Shown here in pieces: positions 9,673 through 16,625 of a stretch of DNA of 16,625 bases. The notes under the pieces are model-generated. The model worked only from the letters and a program-made list of their open reading frames with translations, ran no database searches and had not been told where the DNA came from. The position numbers and the translations under genes are program-made. The stretch covers positions 1 to 16,625 of the forward strand of contig JALLAP010000201.1 in the NCBI GenBank assembly GCA_036939355.1, in the 5' to 3' direction. Positions within the stretch are counted from its first letter, which is position 1. Every line of letters starts with the position of its first letter. Source of the DNA: Thalassiosira profunda. Taxonomy: Eukaryota > Bacillariophyta > Thalassiosirophyceae > Thalassiosirales > Thalassiosiraceae.

Positions 9673-9686
9673 CCATAAATTTATGG
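9673..9686. promoter_or_regulatory. 14-bp perfect palindrome CCATAAATTTATGG
   Basis: The sequence equals its own reverse complement and has the form CC(A/T)10GG, like an elongated CArG box. It lies about 320 bp before the small-protein ATG. A second palindrome of form CCNNAAATTTNNGG is at 1711-1724 in another upstream region. Confidence 0.5.
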
Positions 9687-9776
9687 AAGCGCGCCGGCCG
9701 GTGAAGCTGCAACTAGCCTTTTACTACTACACCCACAAACATAAGTGCTGGGCAGCGCCTGGCGCATCCGTCGCGT

Positions 9777-9901
9777 GGCAACGTTGGCTGGCACCGCCCA
9801 CTGTCTGTTTTTGACCGGAATGTGTCCAGCTGCTGCCGCGCGGCAACGTTGGCACCGCCCACTGTCTGTTTTTGACCGGAATGTGTCGAGCTGCTGCCGC
9901 G
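9777..9901 (+). repeat. Tandem duplication of about 60 bp upstream of the small gene
   Basis: Copy 1 is 9777-9840 and copy 2 is 9842-9901. They differ by one base (tgtgtcC versus tgtgtcG) and a 4-base TGGC insertion in copy 1. Each contains CAACGTTG, CCGCCCACTGTC and TTTTTGACCGG. The second copy ends about 105 bp before the ATG at 10006, so promoter or 5' UTR elements are probably doubled. Confidence 0.85.
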
Positions 9902-10005
9902 CCGCTGCCGGACCTCTTCTAATCCATATCATCTCTCTTCGTGATCACTTCGCATCTCACACCCATTCCGCCTTTTCGCCCCGCAGCCGCAGAAGCAACA
10001 GCAAG

Positions 10006-10237
10006 ATGGGTTCCATGGTTGGTGAAAAAGCTGAGGAGGCGATGAGCAACAAGCTCTGGAAGGAGAGCAAGGTGAGTAGAAGAGACTCTTTTTTATTGTG
10101 CTGCCACGTCTTGTGCACCGTTCGCTTTGTTGCAACAAATACTCACTTCATACCATCTGCAATTGCAGATCTCCTGGATGAAGTATAAGTGCTACAAGAC
10201 CTACAAGACGGTGAAGTCTGGCGAGTGCTGCGCGTAG
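10006..10237 (+). CDS. Unrecognised 44-residue protein, 2 exons
   Basis: Exon 1 is 10006-10071 (22 codons) and exon 2 is 10169-10237 (21 codons before the split stop region; 44 residues in total with TAG at 10235-10237). The 97-nt intron has a GTGAGT donor after AGCAAG and a CAATTGCAG acceptor, phase 0. The start context GCAAGATGG is strong (A at -3, G at +4). The product starts MGSMVGEKAEE, has a charged helix-like middle (MSNKLWKESKISWMKYKCYK), a repeated YKT, and ends SGECCA. I know no family for it. Gly2 could be myristoylated and the CCx end resembles a Rab-type prenylation or palmitoylation site, so membrane tethering is a hypothesis. Lys/Tyr-rich residues would suit an acidic membrane. 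A non-coding spliced transcript is the alternative. Confidence 0.6.
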
Positions 10238-10554
10238 ACGCGACGGTGACGAGGTCTACTGGTGCAGAGGGATGGCTGTGGCGTCCAGGCTGGACATGTG
10301 TGATGCGTATCTTCTATAATTTTATGTTGGCATTTGCTTGGGTCAGGGGTGTGTGCGTTAGGAGAGGCCTGCTCGATTGGTGACAGATGGAGCGGGAAAT
10401 AGCAACATCCTCTTACTTTAGCAGTGGCCCTTTCATTTCTGACAAGGTTATCATAGATTCGTTGTCTCATTTCCTGTCCAGCTTACCAAGTCCATCGGCG
10501 AACAGCATTACTATCGGTGCTCCTCTCTGCAATCACTGTCGACACCGCAGCGCC
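10238..10554. other. 3' intergenic region between convergent genes
   Basis: This 317-bp gap lies between the stop of the small-protein gene and the stop of the convergent adenosine deaminase gene. It must hold both 3' UTRs. I see no further gene or strong motif. Confidence 0.6.
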
Positions 10555-12290
10555 TCATTCATCTCTGGTTGTTGTGTATCGGTGGTCGTCGCCGTAGTCA
10601 CTGCCATATCCTCCCAGACCAAATTGCCTCTCCACCTTCTTGTAATACGATATGATCTTCCGGTTGTACTCGCGCTTCGCTCGGTATCTCTTCGCCTGAA
10701 ACGATCGCTTGAAGCCGTTGAACACGAGATTCCGCATCTGCCCCGGGCTCAATTCAAATGCCTCTGCCGCCAACGTCAACTCCTTAACCATGTCGGTATG
10801 CGAAACGAGTCCATTATCCGTGCAGAACGTAACGGCGAGCCCCTCCTCGATCATCTTCCGTGCCGGATGGTTGCGCAGATCTCCCTCCAATTCGGGCATC
10901 GTTTGCAGATTGGAGCTCAGGCACACCTCGATGCACGCATCGTCTGTACAATCAACAAGAACTGGAGCATGAGCACATCTGATTTGCAACAAAGAGAGAA
11001 AATGCACATGACACTCACGCCCAGATATCGCACGAGGTTCTCGATGTACGCTCGCTTCTCGTCGTCGCTCAGCTCCTCCTTTTCCTTACTGCTCTTGCTC
11101 CTTCCCCCTCGGCCCTCTCCCTCCCCAATGACATGCCAGTTGAAGAGATTGCATCCGTGGCCAATCCGTTCTGCATGCAAATCGGTAATGGATTCATAGA
11201 TTGATTCGGGACCGTACGCCTCCCCGGCGTGCACTGTCTTGTTCAGGAAGGATTGGTGCGCCAGATCGAAGGCTTCCCTGTGGTCTGACGCAGGGTATCC
11301 GCTCTCGGCCCCTGCAATGTCAATGGCCACAACGGGAAGGAGGTAATCGTGGTCGTGTTCCTTTCCGCGATGTCCATTGGCAGCGGGGTTGGATTCGCCT
11401 GCACTCTCGCTTCCTCCCTCGTCACCATTATTGCCAGCACCGGAGTTGGCGAATATGCAATCGTTGCATTGCCCACAATCGCACCCGTGGCAGCACTTCC
11501 CCTTCCTCCGCAGGTTGTTCACCGCTGTGACCAGAGCAACGCTGGCCAGGCCAAACACGCGATGCGGATCCTCTCCCTTGTGCACTTCCCAAAACGCCTC
11601 GTAGTAGGGGCTAAACACTGGCAGAAAGAATCTCATTGCGCACGCAATTATTCCATAGTGATGTGGCGGCGCCTCCGGATGGTAGGGATGCGGTCCTTTG
11701 GACAGTCTTTCCATCTTTGCCCGCGCCTCTTGGCTGCAGTCGATTGTGCCGTCATCAATATCGCCACTGACTCGATCCAGCTCGTCTGCCTCTGCCACCG
11801 CCCGTTCCAGCCCCCGATTCACGGCGCATATCACCTCCTCGATGGAAAATTGGCCGGGGATGGCGTGCAGCTGGGGCGCAAATCGGAGCTCCAGGTATCG
11901 CACGCCCACGTCGAACGCGTCCGCGGCCACCTCGTACGCTACTCTTTCCAGCGCCGCGGGCGTCCGCAGCACGGTGGTGATGTACCCAAATCCAGCAAGA
12001 TAGTCTTCAAGAGACGCATATGTTTCGGGGAACACTGTGCGCTTCAAGTCCTCCGGATCGTACGACGGCAGGGACACGTCGTGCTCCCTCGCCAAGTCGA
12101 TCAGGGTGGTTATGCGGATGGATCCGTCGAGGTGCACGTGCAAGTCGGATTTGGGGATGCGCAGCAGGAAGGCGGGCGGGTAGTGGAAGGGACCGTTCGA
12201 TTTGCCGTTGTTCGCGTCCGTGTCCTCGGTGATGTTGCTGTCGCCCGTAGCGACGCTGGCCCGTTTGGAAGGCACGTCTGATGGATCCAT
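10555..12290 (-). CDS. ADA: Adenosine deaminase with Cys-rich insertion, 2 exons
   Basis: Exon 1 is 12290-11015 and exon 2 is 10943-10555, giving 554 aa. It hydrolyses adenosine to inosine in purine salvage. Zinc/catalytic motifs are DLHVHLDGS (H51, H53), VHAGE (E357), RIGHG (H378) and CTDNGLVS (D468). ADAs are usually about 330-370 aa; the excess is an acidic insert (about 165-195), a segment around 262-312 with six Cys in 13 residues, a Lys/Glu-rich insert after [12 protein letters not shown], and a basic Tyr-rich tail. Splicing is unusual: the perfect GTGAGT donor at 11018 puts exon 2 out of frame, while a GTGTCA donor four bases on gives [16 protein letters not shown], the length the family has there. 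The ATG at 12290 is the first in frame; the frame is open 54 codons further up but without ATG. It shares a promoter region with the oxygenase gene. Confidence 0.87.
10944..11018 (-). other. ADA intron with tandem GTGAGT donors (frame-deciding)
   Basis: The exon 1 end reads GGC-GTGA-GTGTCA. Using the first GT (intron 11018-10944, 75 nt) with the TACAG acceptor gives a stop after eight codons. Using the second GT (11014-10944, 71 nt) keeps the ADA frame. The first donor with a later AG (…CATCGAG|GTG) would also be in frame but drops the NDACIE strand before the SSN motif. Confidence 0.6.
11451..11500 (-). other. Cys-cluster insertion in adenosine deaminase
   Basis: Residues 264-280 read [17 protein letters not shown]: Cys at 266, 267, 270, 272, 275 and 278 and His268. 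It sits between the AVNNLRRKG helix and [12 protein letters not shown] strand, where ADAs normally have a short loop. The Gly/Asn/Ser/Glu-rich stretch that follows (about 281-310) looks flexible. Metal binding is an inference. Confidence 0.65.
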
Positions 12291-12859
12291 CCTCTGCGGG
12301 GTATTATTTGCTGATGCGACCGTGCCCGATACCGAAGACGGCTTGGCCCGGGAGGAGCGGCAATGCAAGGAGATGCTGCGGCTGGGTATGGAGCGATGCT
12401 TTGGTGGGAAAGCTTTTGCGGAGCTCTGAGTCGGGATATTTTTATGGGACACAAAAGATGGAGCGCCTATGACTCAACATCGGAGCCAATTCGGTTTTGG
12501 CGGGACGTGTCAACTGTCCCGCATTAATACGCAAACCCCCCTCACAGGCAAAAGCAGGGAAGCAAAAGGCAAAACAAAAGATCCGACCGACGACGACCTC
12601 GGTTGCCCTCCTCTGGGGTCAGAACAATATTTGAGGGGGAGCGGGGGATTGCTGATATCTTCACTGCGCAGCGCTGGTAGACGAGCGGGAGGGTGGAGGG
12701 TGGGCAGGCAAACTCGCGCTTCGATCCCGCGGGTCCAGGCACGTCCACGGTCCATCTCGCCCGCTATTTGCAATTCAGGCGCATTGCAGGTTGAGAGCTC
12801 CATAATTTTGCAAAGACGGCCCTCAGAGGACATCTCTGCATATCAGCACAATCAGCACA
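12291..12859. promoter_or_regulatory. Divergent promoter between ADA and oxygenase genes
   Basis: 569 bp without an ATG-started gene. Elements seen: CCAAT at 12486-12490, an E2F-like TTTTGGCGGGA at 12495-12505, and an inverted repeat GCGGGAC (12500-12506)/GTCCCGC (12516-12522) whose 9-nt centre contains GTGTCAACT. CAGCACAAT is repeated directly just before and across the start codon at 12860. The ADA frame stays open from 12290 to 12452 but begins with GTG only, so a non-AUG extended form cannot be excluded. Confidence 0.5.
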
Positions 12860-14383
12860 ATGGCCGAAGATCGCTGCTCCAACGCGGACGTGGTATGCAT
12901 CCCCTACGCCAATCTGGTCTCGGCGTCGCCCAACGATGCCACGATCAGCGGCCTCATCGAACGGGCCTTCGGGTCGGGCCCGTCGAGCCTGGGCATCGTT
13001 GCCATCACCGACGTGCCCGAGCTGCCCTCGCTCCGACGGAGGCTGCTTCCGATGGCGCAAAAACTAGCGACGTTGTCAGAAGATGAACTGAAGGAGGTGA
13101 CTGTCCCTGAGGCGGGATATCAAGTGGGCTGGGTGAGCATTTCCTTTTCTCGTCTAGACTGGGCACCCGCATTTGTGCTCTTATGCATCGCTTTGTTTGC
13201 CCCCACTCAGAGTCATGGGCGTGAGAAGCTGGAGGGAGAAAAACCCGACTTTAGCAAGGGCTCGTTCTATGCAAATCCGCTAACTGAAGATCTGCTCGAA
13301 TGCATGTTGGAGAGGCGACGTGGCAAAGGTGATAGCCAGAAATCGGATAGCAGCATGGAAGGGCTATTGAAATGGGATGAATCCCTCGATTCTATTGCAG
13401 ACGACGAGCTGCGAGCGGTGGCGCAGTCCAACCCTGCCTTCTTTGCACCCAACGTCTGGCCATCCAACCCTCTGCCCGATTTAGAAGCGGCGTTCAGAGA
13501 GACGGGTCGGTTGATGCACGAAGTGGGGACGCTGGTGGCCCAACGCTGCGATGCATATGTGTCTGCAAATGTAAGTCTGCAATCTGTGCGGGATTGCTTG
13601 GAATTGAAGAATGCTCACATCTTGTGCATCAAGTGTCCGGGGTATGCACCCAAACTGGAAAAGACCCTCCGTCACTCCAAATGTTGCAAAGCACGGTTGC
13701 TCCATTATTTTGCCACCGACAGTGATGCGAGCGACGAAGGCAGTGAGAGCTTCAGCAGCTGGTGTGGATGTAAGTTACGCAAAGAAGCTGACATTACGTG
13801 ATGGAGTGAATGCTCTCATGGTGCACTGAATTCACTCTCCCTCTCAAGGGCACAACGACCACGGATCAATCACTGGGCTCCTGCCTGCCATGTATATCGA
13901 CGGCGGTGGGAACGTCATCGACTGTCCCGATCCAACGGCTGGTTTGTACATCAAGTCTAGAACTGGAGCGTTGGTTCATGCAAAGATTCCTTGCAACTCA
14001 GTGGCATTCCAGGTTGGAGAGACAGCTCAGATTCACACCGGTGGGCTTTTGCAGGCAACCCCTCATGCTGTGAGAGGCTGCAAAGGAGGAGGCGTGAGCA
14101 GGGAAACCTTTGCCATATTTATGGAGCCAGAGTATCACAGCAGTATGAATCTTCCAGAGGGAAGAAATCTCGAGGATACACAACGCATCGAGGCAGAGAA
14201 GCATTTGCCGAAGAATGTCAGGACGTTGAGGTGAGCAAGCCCAGCTGTTCTTTGCATTTTATTGCGCGCTAATTTGTCTCTCATCATTTCATCGCTCATT
14301 GCCAATTGGGAAATAGGTCCAGATGGAAGCTGGGCCAAAACTTTGGAGAGTTCTCCGATGCTACATTTGCGGCGTTCCATTGA
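12860..14383 (+). CDS. 2-oxoglutarate/Fe(II)-dependent oxygenase-like protein, 5 exons
   Basis: Exons are 12860-13132, 13211-13570, 13634-13769, 13849-14230 and 14317-14383; introns are 78, 63, 79 and 86 nt. The product is 405 aa. The join GYQVGW-SHGREKL and the later GSFYANPL are typical of a plant/algal isopenicillin-N-synthase-like family. CCKARLLHYF leads to SSWCGWHNDHGSITGL, giving the iron-binding H258 and D260; H329 lies in QATPHAV, and VSRETFAIFMEP holds R341, the expected 2-oxoglutarate ligand. So an oxidase or hydroxylase using Fe(II), O2 and 2-oxoglutarate is likely; the substrate is unknown. Introns 1 and 2 are multiples of three without stops, so a reading-frame caller would wrongly include them. 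The start at 12860 has CACAATGG context. It is divergent from ADA and convergent with the pseudouridine synthase. Confidence 0.88.
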
Positions 14384-14436
14384 TCAGTTGCGCTCATTGG
14401 TGGAGATGATGTCGTGCTATTCGACACGATGCATTG

Positions 14437-14581
14437 TCATCTCCAAATATATGTTGCAGTGTCATTATTGCTGCCCGCCATCAGAGCTAAGAGTAATTGA
14501 CCCACTGANTCATCTCCAAATATATGTTGCAGTGTCATTATTGCTGCCCGCCATCAGAGCTAAGAGTAATTGACCCACTGA
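14437..14581. repeat. 72-bp duplication flanking one N (assembly join)
   Basis: Bases 14437-14508 and 14510-14581 are identical, separated by a single N at 14509. This is what two contigs with unmerged overlapping ends look like after scaffolding. The copy at 14510-14581 contains the stop of the pseudouridine synthase. After collapse the two convergent genes would be about 105 bp apart. Confidence 0.93.
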
Positions 14582-15946
14582 ACCCCTGGTGCGGTCTCCT
14601 CCGTGTCTTCGTCCTTCTTCGGCTTTTTCTGGCGATGAAACAGCGGTCCCCTCTTCTTCTGGTCCAACCCCTTGCACGGGACCTCAACCGCCCGCCCGGG
14701 AGGTATCGTGTTCAAATCGTAATCCCCGTACGAGATGCGGATCAGCCGCGTGGCATCCAGGCCCAGCGCTCCAAGGATGCGACGGATCTGCCGGTTCTTG
14801 CCCTCGGCGCACGTAATCCGAAGCCAAGTGTTGGTACCTCTGCTATTTGCATTCCGACCCCGCTGCCGTTCGATGGACACCTTCACGCCCTTATACTTCA
14901 TCTTTTTTCCTGTGCGGACCACTTCGCCGCTCGGTTTGCGATCCTCGCCCCCCATAGGCTCGTCGTTCACACGCACCGTCAAACCGTTGCGCATGGCCCT
15001 CAGTTTGCCCGACGTTAGCCTTCCGTGGACACGCACCCGATACGTTCTCCACAGATTATTGCCCGGAAGCTCGAGCTCCCGCGCGTATTTTCCATCGTTG
15101 GTGAATATCATGAGCCCTTCCGTCATCATATCGAGGCGCCCCACGGGTTTGAGGTGGGTGGGGACTTTGTTCCGGGCGCTCTTCCCCACGCCCCCTTGCA
15201 CGAGGCGTTGCAACATGGAGGGACGGCCGACGGGATCCCCCTCCGTCACCAATTCTCCTCTCAGCTTGTTCGCGAGCCACACTCTTGCACCCGCGTAGGC
15301 GTTCTTTGCAATTGCATTTCGCTTGACCCCGCTGGACGACTCGTCAACAGTATCCCCTCCACTTCGCAGCTGCTCCTCATAGAGCACTTTCAACGTTTTA
15401 TCCACCCCCTGCACCAACCGCCCATCGACTTTCATANCGCAGCTGCTCCTCATAGAGCACTTTCAACGTTTTATCCACCCCCTGCACCAACCGCCCATCG
15501 ACTTTCATAGCGCGGGAACTATCCTGACGAGGATCTACCGACGGACGGAGCACAAACGCAGGATTGGTGATTGTTTTCCCAAACATGGTGACTCGCTCTG
15601 TCAATATCATCCGCTCGGATTGCCGTCGGGACAGTCCCAGGTGTCGCGATAGGAGGGTCGACATCCTCACTCCCGCTGCAGGTGCATCATCTGTATCCGG
15701 TGCTTGGCTGCTGAATCCTCGCCGATGATGTTGCATATGATGCATATATTGCGTATTGCAAAGTGATACGAGCGATCTGAGGCCCGCCGCTCTATTGGAC
15801 GCGGCGCTGAATGAACAGCCTCGAACCATTGCAATTGGTGGTTGTTGGTGCAACTCGAGTGCAGGCTCCGCGCATACACTCGCGGCGGCGCTCCTGGCGC
15901 GACGGCCGGCCGATGCGGCCATCGCGGGACGCAGGCTGCAAAACAT
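14560..15946 (-). CDS. RsuA/RluB-family pseudouridine synthase, probably mitochondrial (split by assembly artefact)
   Basis: The frame is broken only by the duplicated 72 bp plus N at 15437-15509. Omitting those 73 bases (keeping 15946-15510 and 15436-14560) gives an uninterrupted 437-aa protein. It isomerises uridine to pseudouridine in rRNA. An S4 RNA-binding domain (about 95-135, MSTLLSRHLGLSRRQSERMI) precedes the synthase domain with GRLDMMTEGLMIFTND (catalytic D248), TYRVRVHGRL and NRQIRRILGALGLDATRL, all hallmarks of the RsuA/RluB/RluE/RluF family. The first ATG in frame is 15946. The N-terminus is rich in Ala, Arg and Ser, almost without acids, and has HRRGFSSQ at 74-81, like a mitochondrial processing site, so a mitochondrial ribosome target is inferred; a plastid one is possible. 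The tail is Lys-rich. No intron is needed. Confidence 0.88.
15365..15509. repeat. 72-bp duplication flanking one N (assembly join inside a gene)
   Basis: Bases 15365-15436 and 15438-15509 are identical around a single N at 15437. The duplicate shifts the pseudouridine synthase frame by one; removing one copy and the N restores it exactly. The overlap length equals that of the other join, pointing to one assembler setting. Confidence 0.95.
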
Positions 15947-16254
15947 CGCGCCTGCGTAAACTCGAAGGGCGGCGGCGCCTGCGCCCGCGGGGAGGGGGTC
16001 GTGAGGGAGGCCGGAGGCCGGTGGCTGGGAAATGAAAAAAGCGCTCGCCAGAGTCACTCATTTTCGTGGAAGCTTGACAACCTCTCACTCTCACAAGCCT
16101 GCCTGCCTTGCTGATTCGCCTCCTCTCCAGACAGTCGCCCAATGAGACTGTAGACAACCATACACTGCTGACTAAAAGCTAGCACTAGCTTTAAAAACAA
16201 CGAACATAAAAACATACATCACAAACATCTAGCCGGAACCGCCGTTGCCGCACC
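15947..16254. promoter_or_regulatory. Intergenic region: pseudouridine synthase promoter and 3' UTR of next gene
   Basis: 308 bp between two leftward genes. It holds an inverted repeat AAAGCTA (16175-16181)/TAGCTTT (16186-16192) around GCAC, next to an A-rich run, in the presumed 3' UTR of the right-hand gene. The rest must include the promoter for the gene starting at 15946. No other gene is seen. Confidence 0.45.
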
Positions 16255-16625
16255 TCACTTCCATTTCCTCGACGTGTTCCGCTTCAGCCTGGCCAGGCTT
16301 AGCTTGCGCTCGACGACCTTGGCCGTGGCCAGGTACCACATCACCAATGCCGCTATGACGGCGATGCCCACGATTTCACCAGTGGCCGTGGCCACCTCCT
16401 CGAATTCGCAATGCCGGCCGTAACACCGCAAGGCCCCCGTGCTGGCGCTGTACGACACGCCCGGGAGGACCTTCATCGCCTCTCCAACAATCGACACGCC
16501 GGCCTTTCGCCGCCACTCCCGCAAAGACGACCGCCGCGCGTCGTTGGGCACCAGCTCCACGGGCCCCAGGTGCTCGTACTGCATCACGTCCTGGATGTCC
16601 GCGGGCACCAGGCGGGACACCTTGA
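16255..16625 (-). CDS. C-terminal part of an unrecognised single-pass membrane protein (5' partial)
   Basis: The frame is open from the right edge to a TGA at 16257-16255, about 123 codons, with no ATG near the edge, so the start lies outside the window. The visible part has a charged region (QYEHLGPVELVPNDARRS), a pair of Cys in LRCYGRHCEFEE, one hydrophobic span (EIVGIAVIAALVMWYLATA), and a basic 20-residue tail ending NTSRKWK. The order suggests a type I membrane protein with a lumenal or extracellular Cys pair, possibly disulfide-bonded, and a short basic cytosolic tail. I do not recognise the family. Confidence 0.65.
   Translation of the reverse strand, partial: KVSRLVPADIQDVMQYEHLGPVELVPNDARRSSLREWRRKAGVSIVGEAMKVLPGVSYSASTGALRCYGRHCEFEEVATATGEIVGIAVIAALVMWYLATAKVVERKLSLARLKRNTSRKWK

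Larger units (their letters stand above)
9242..10005. other. 764-bp intergenic region with repeats and palindromes
   Basis: No gene is convincing here; the only plus-strand frame over 100 codons (about 9275-9586) does not begin with ATG and has no recognisable motif. The region carries the IMPACT 3' UTR, a hairpin at 9461-9507, a doubled GTCGAC at 9640-9652, a perfect 14-bp palindrome at 9673-9686 and a 60-bp tandem duplication at 9777-9901, all upstream of the small gene at 10006. Confidence 0.6.

Noticed and set aside
9777..9901. CRISPR or MITE origin of the 60-bp repeat
   Set aside because: Only two adjacent copies without spacers, no terminal inverted repeats and no target-site duplication.
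11349..12281. Plus-strand open frame of about 310 codons opposite adenosine deaminase
   Set aside because: It is the complement of a conserved enzyme exon with codon bias of the minus strand; no motif was recognised.
12650..12745. tRNA-like stretch: GCGCAGCGCTGGTAGACGAG resembles an A box and CTTCGATCCCG a B box
   Set aside because: The T-stem has a C-C mismatch where G53-C61 is nearly invariant, and no acceptor stem pairs with the bases after the T arm.
14437..14581. 72-bp direct repeat as target-site duplication or mobile element
   Set aside because: Exact identity, single N between copies and an equal-length second case point to an assembly overlap.
15365..15509. Frameshifted pseudogene in the pseudouridine synthase
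   Set aside because: The break coincides exactly with the duplicated 72 bp plus N; collapsing it gives an intact frame with all motifs.

Overview
The window looks like gene-dense nuclear DNA of a eukaryotic alga, most likely a diatom or a close stramenopile relative. Evidence: nearly every gene has short introns (63-113 nt, one of 233 nt) with GTGAGT/GTAAGT donors and AG acceptors, intergenic gaps are only 8-760 bp, and the left-hand gene has a membrane-anchored sulfotransferase-like architecture (GPAGxFNSATNLL, then KDPxTWMxSMCRHSYEARW) that I associate with diatoms. The species cannot be named from sequence alone. No tRNA, rRNA, mobile element or CRISPR array was found.

Layout, left to right. 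(1) 1-1510, minus: sulfotransferase-like type II membrane protein, 3' end off the window, with a 24-nt microexon. (2) 1821-3114, plus: DHRS1-type short-chain dehydrogenase with a hydrophobic N-terminus. (3) 3420-4288, plus: small HAD/FCP1-like phosphatase. (4) 4297-7932, minus: large DEX1-like FG-GAP membrane glycoprotein with an Asp/Tyr-rich middle. (5) 8219-9241, plus: IMPACT/YIH1 homologue. (6) 10006-10237, plus: an intron-split 44-residue protein I do not recognise. (7) 10555-12290, minus: adenosine deaminase with a Cys-rich insertion and a tandem splice donor. (8) 12860-14383, plus: 2OG-Fe(II) oxygenase-like protein, five exons. (9) 14560-15946, minus: mitochondrial-looking RsuA/RluB pseudouridine synthase broken by an assembly artefact. 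(10) 16255-16625, minus: C-terminal end of an unrecognised single-pass membrane protein.

The genes are mostly unrelated housekeeping or membrane functions (purine salvage, translation control, RNA modification, redox metabolism) and do not form an obvious pathway or cluster. They alternate into divergent pairs sharing promoters (1/2, 4/5, 7/8) and convergent pairs with touching 3' ends (3/4, 6/7, 8/9). The most interesting points are the 44-aa protein with possible lipidation motifs, the frame-deciding GTGAGT tandem donor and Cys cluster in the adenosine deaminase, the 24-nt microexon, two stop-free 3n introns in the oxygenase gene, and two 14-bp palindromes of the form CCNNAAATTTNNGG. Two single-N gaps, each flanked by identical 72-bp duplications, are almost certainly assembly joins, not biology.
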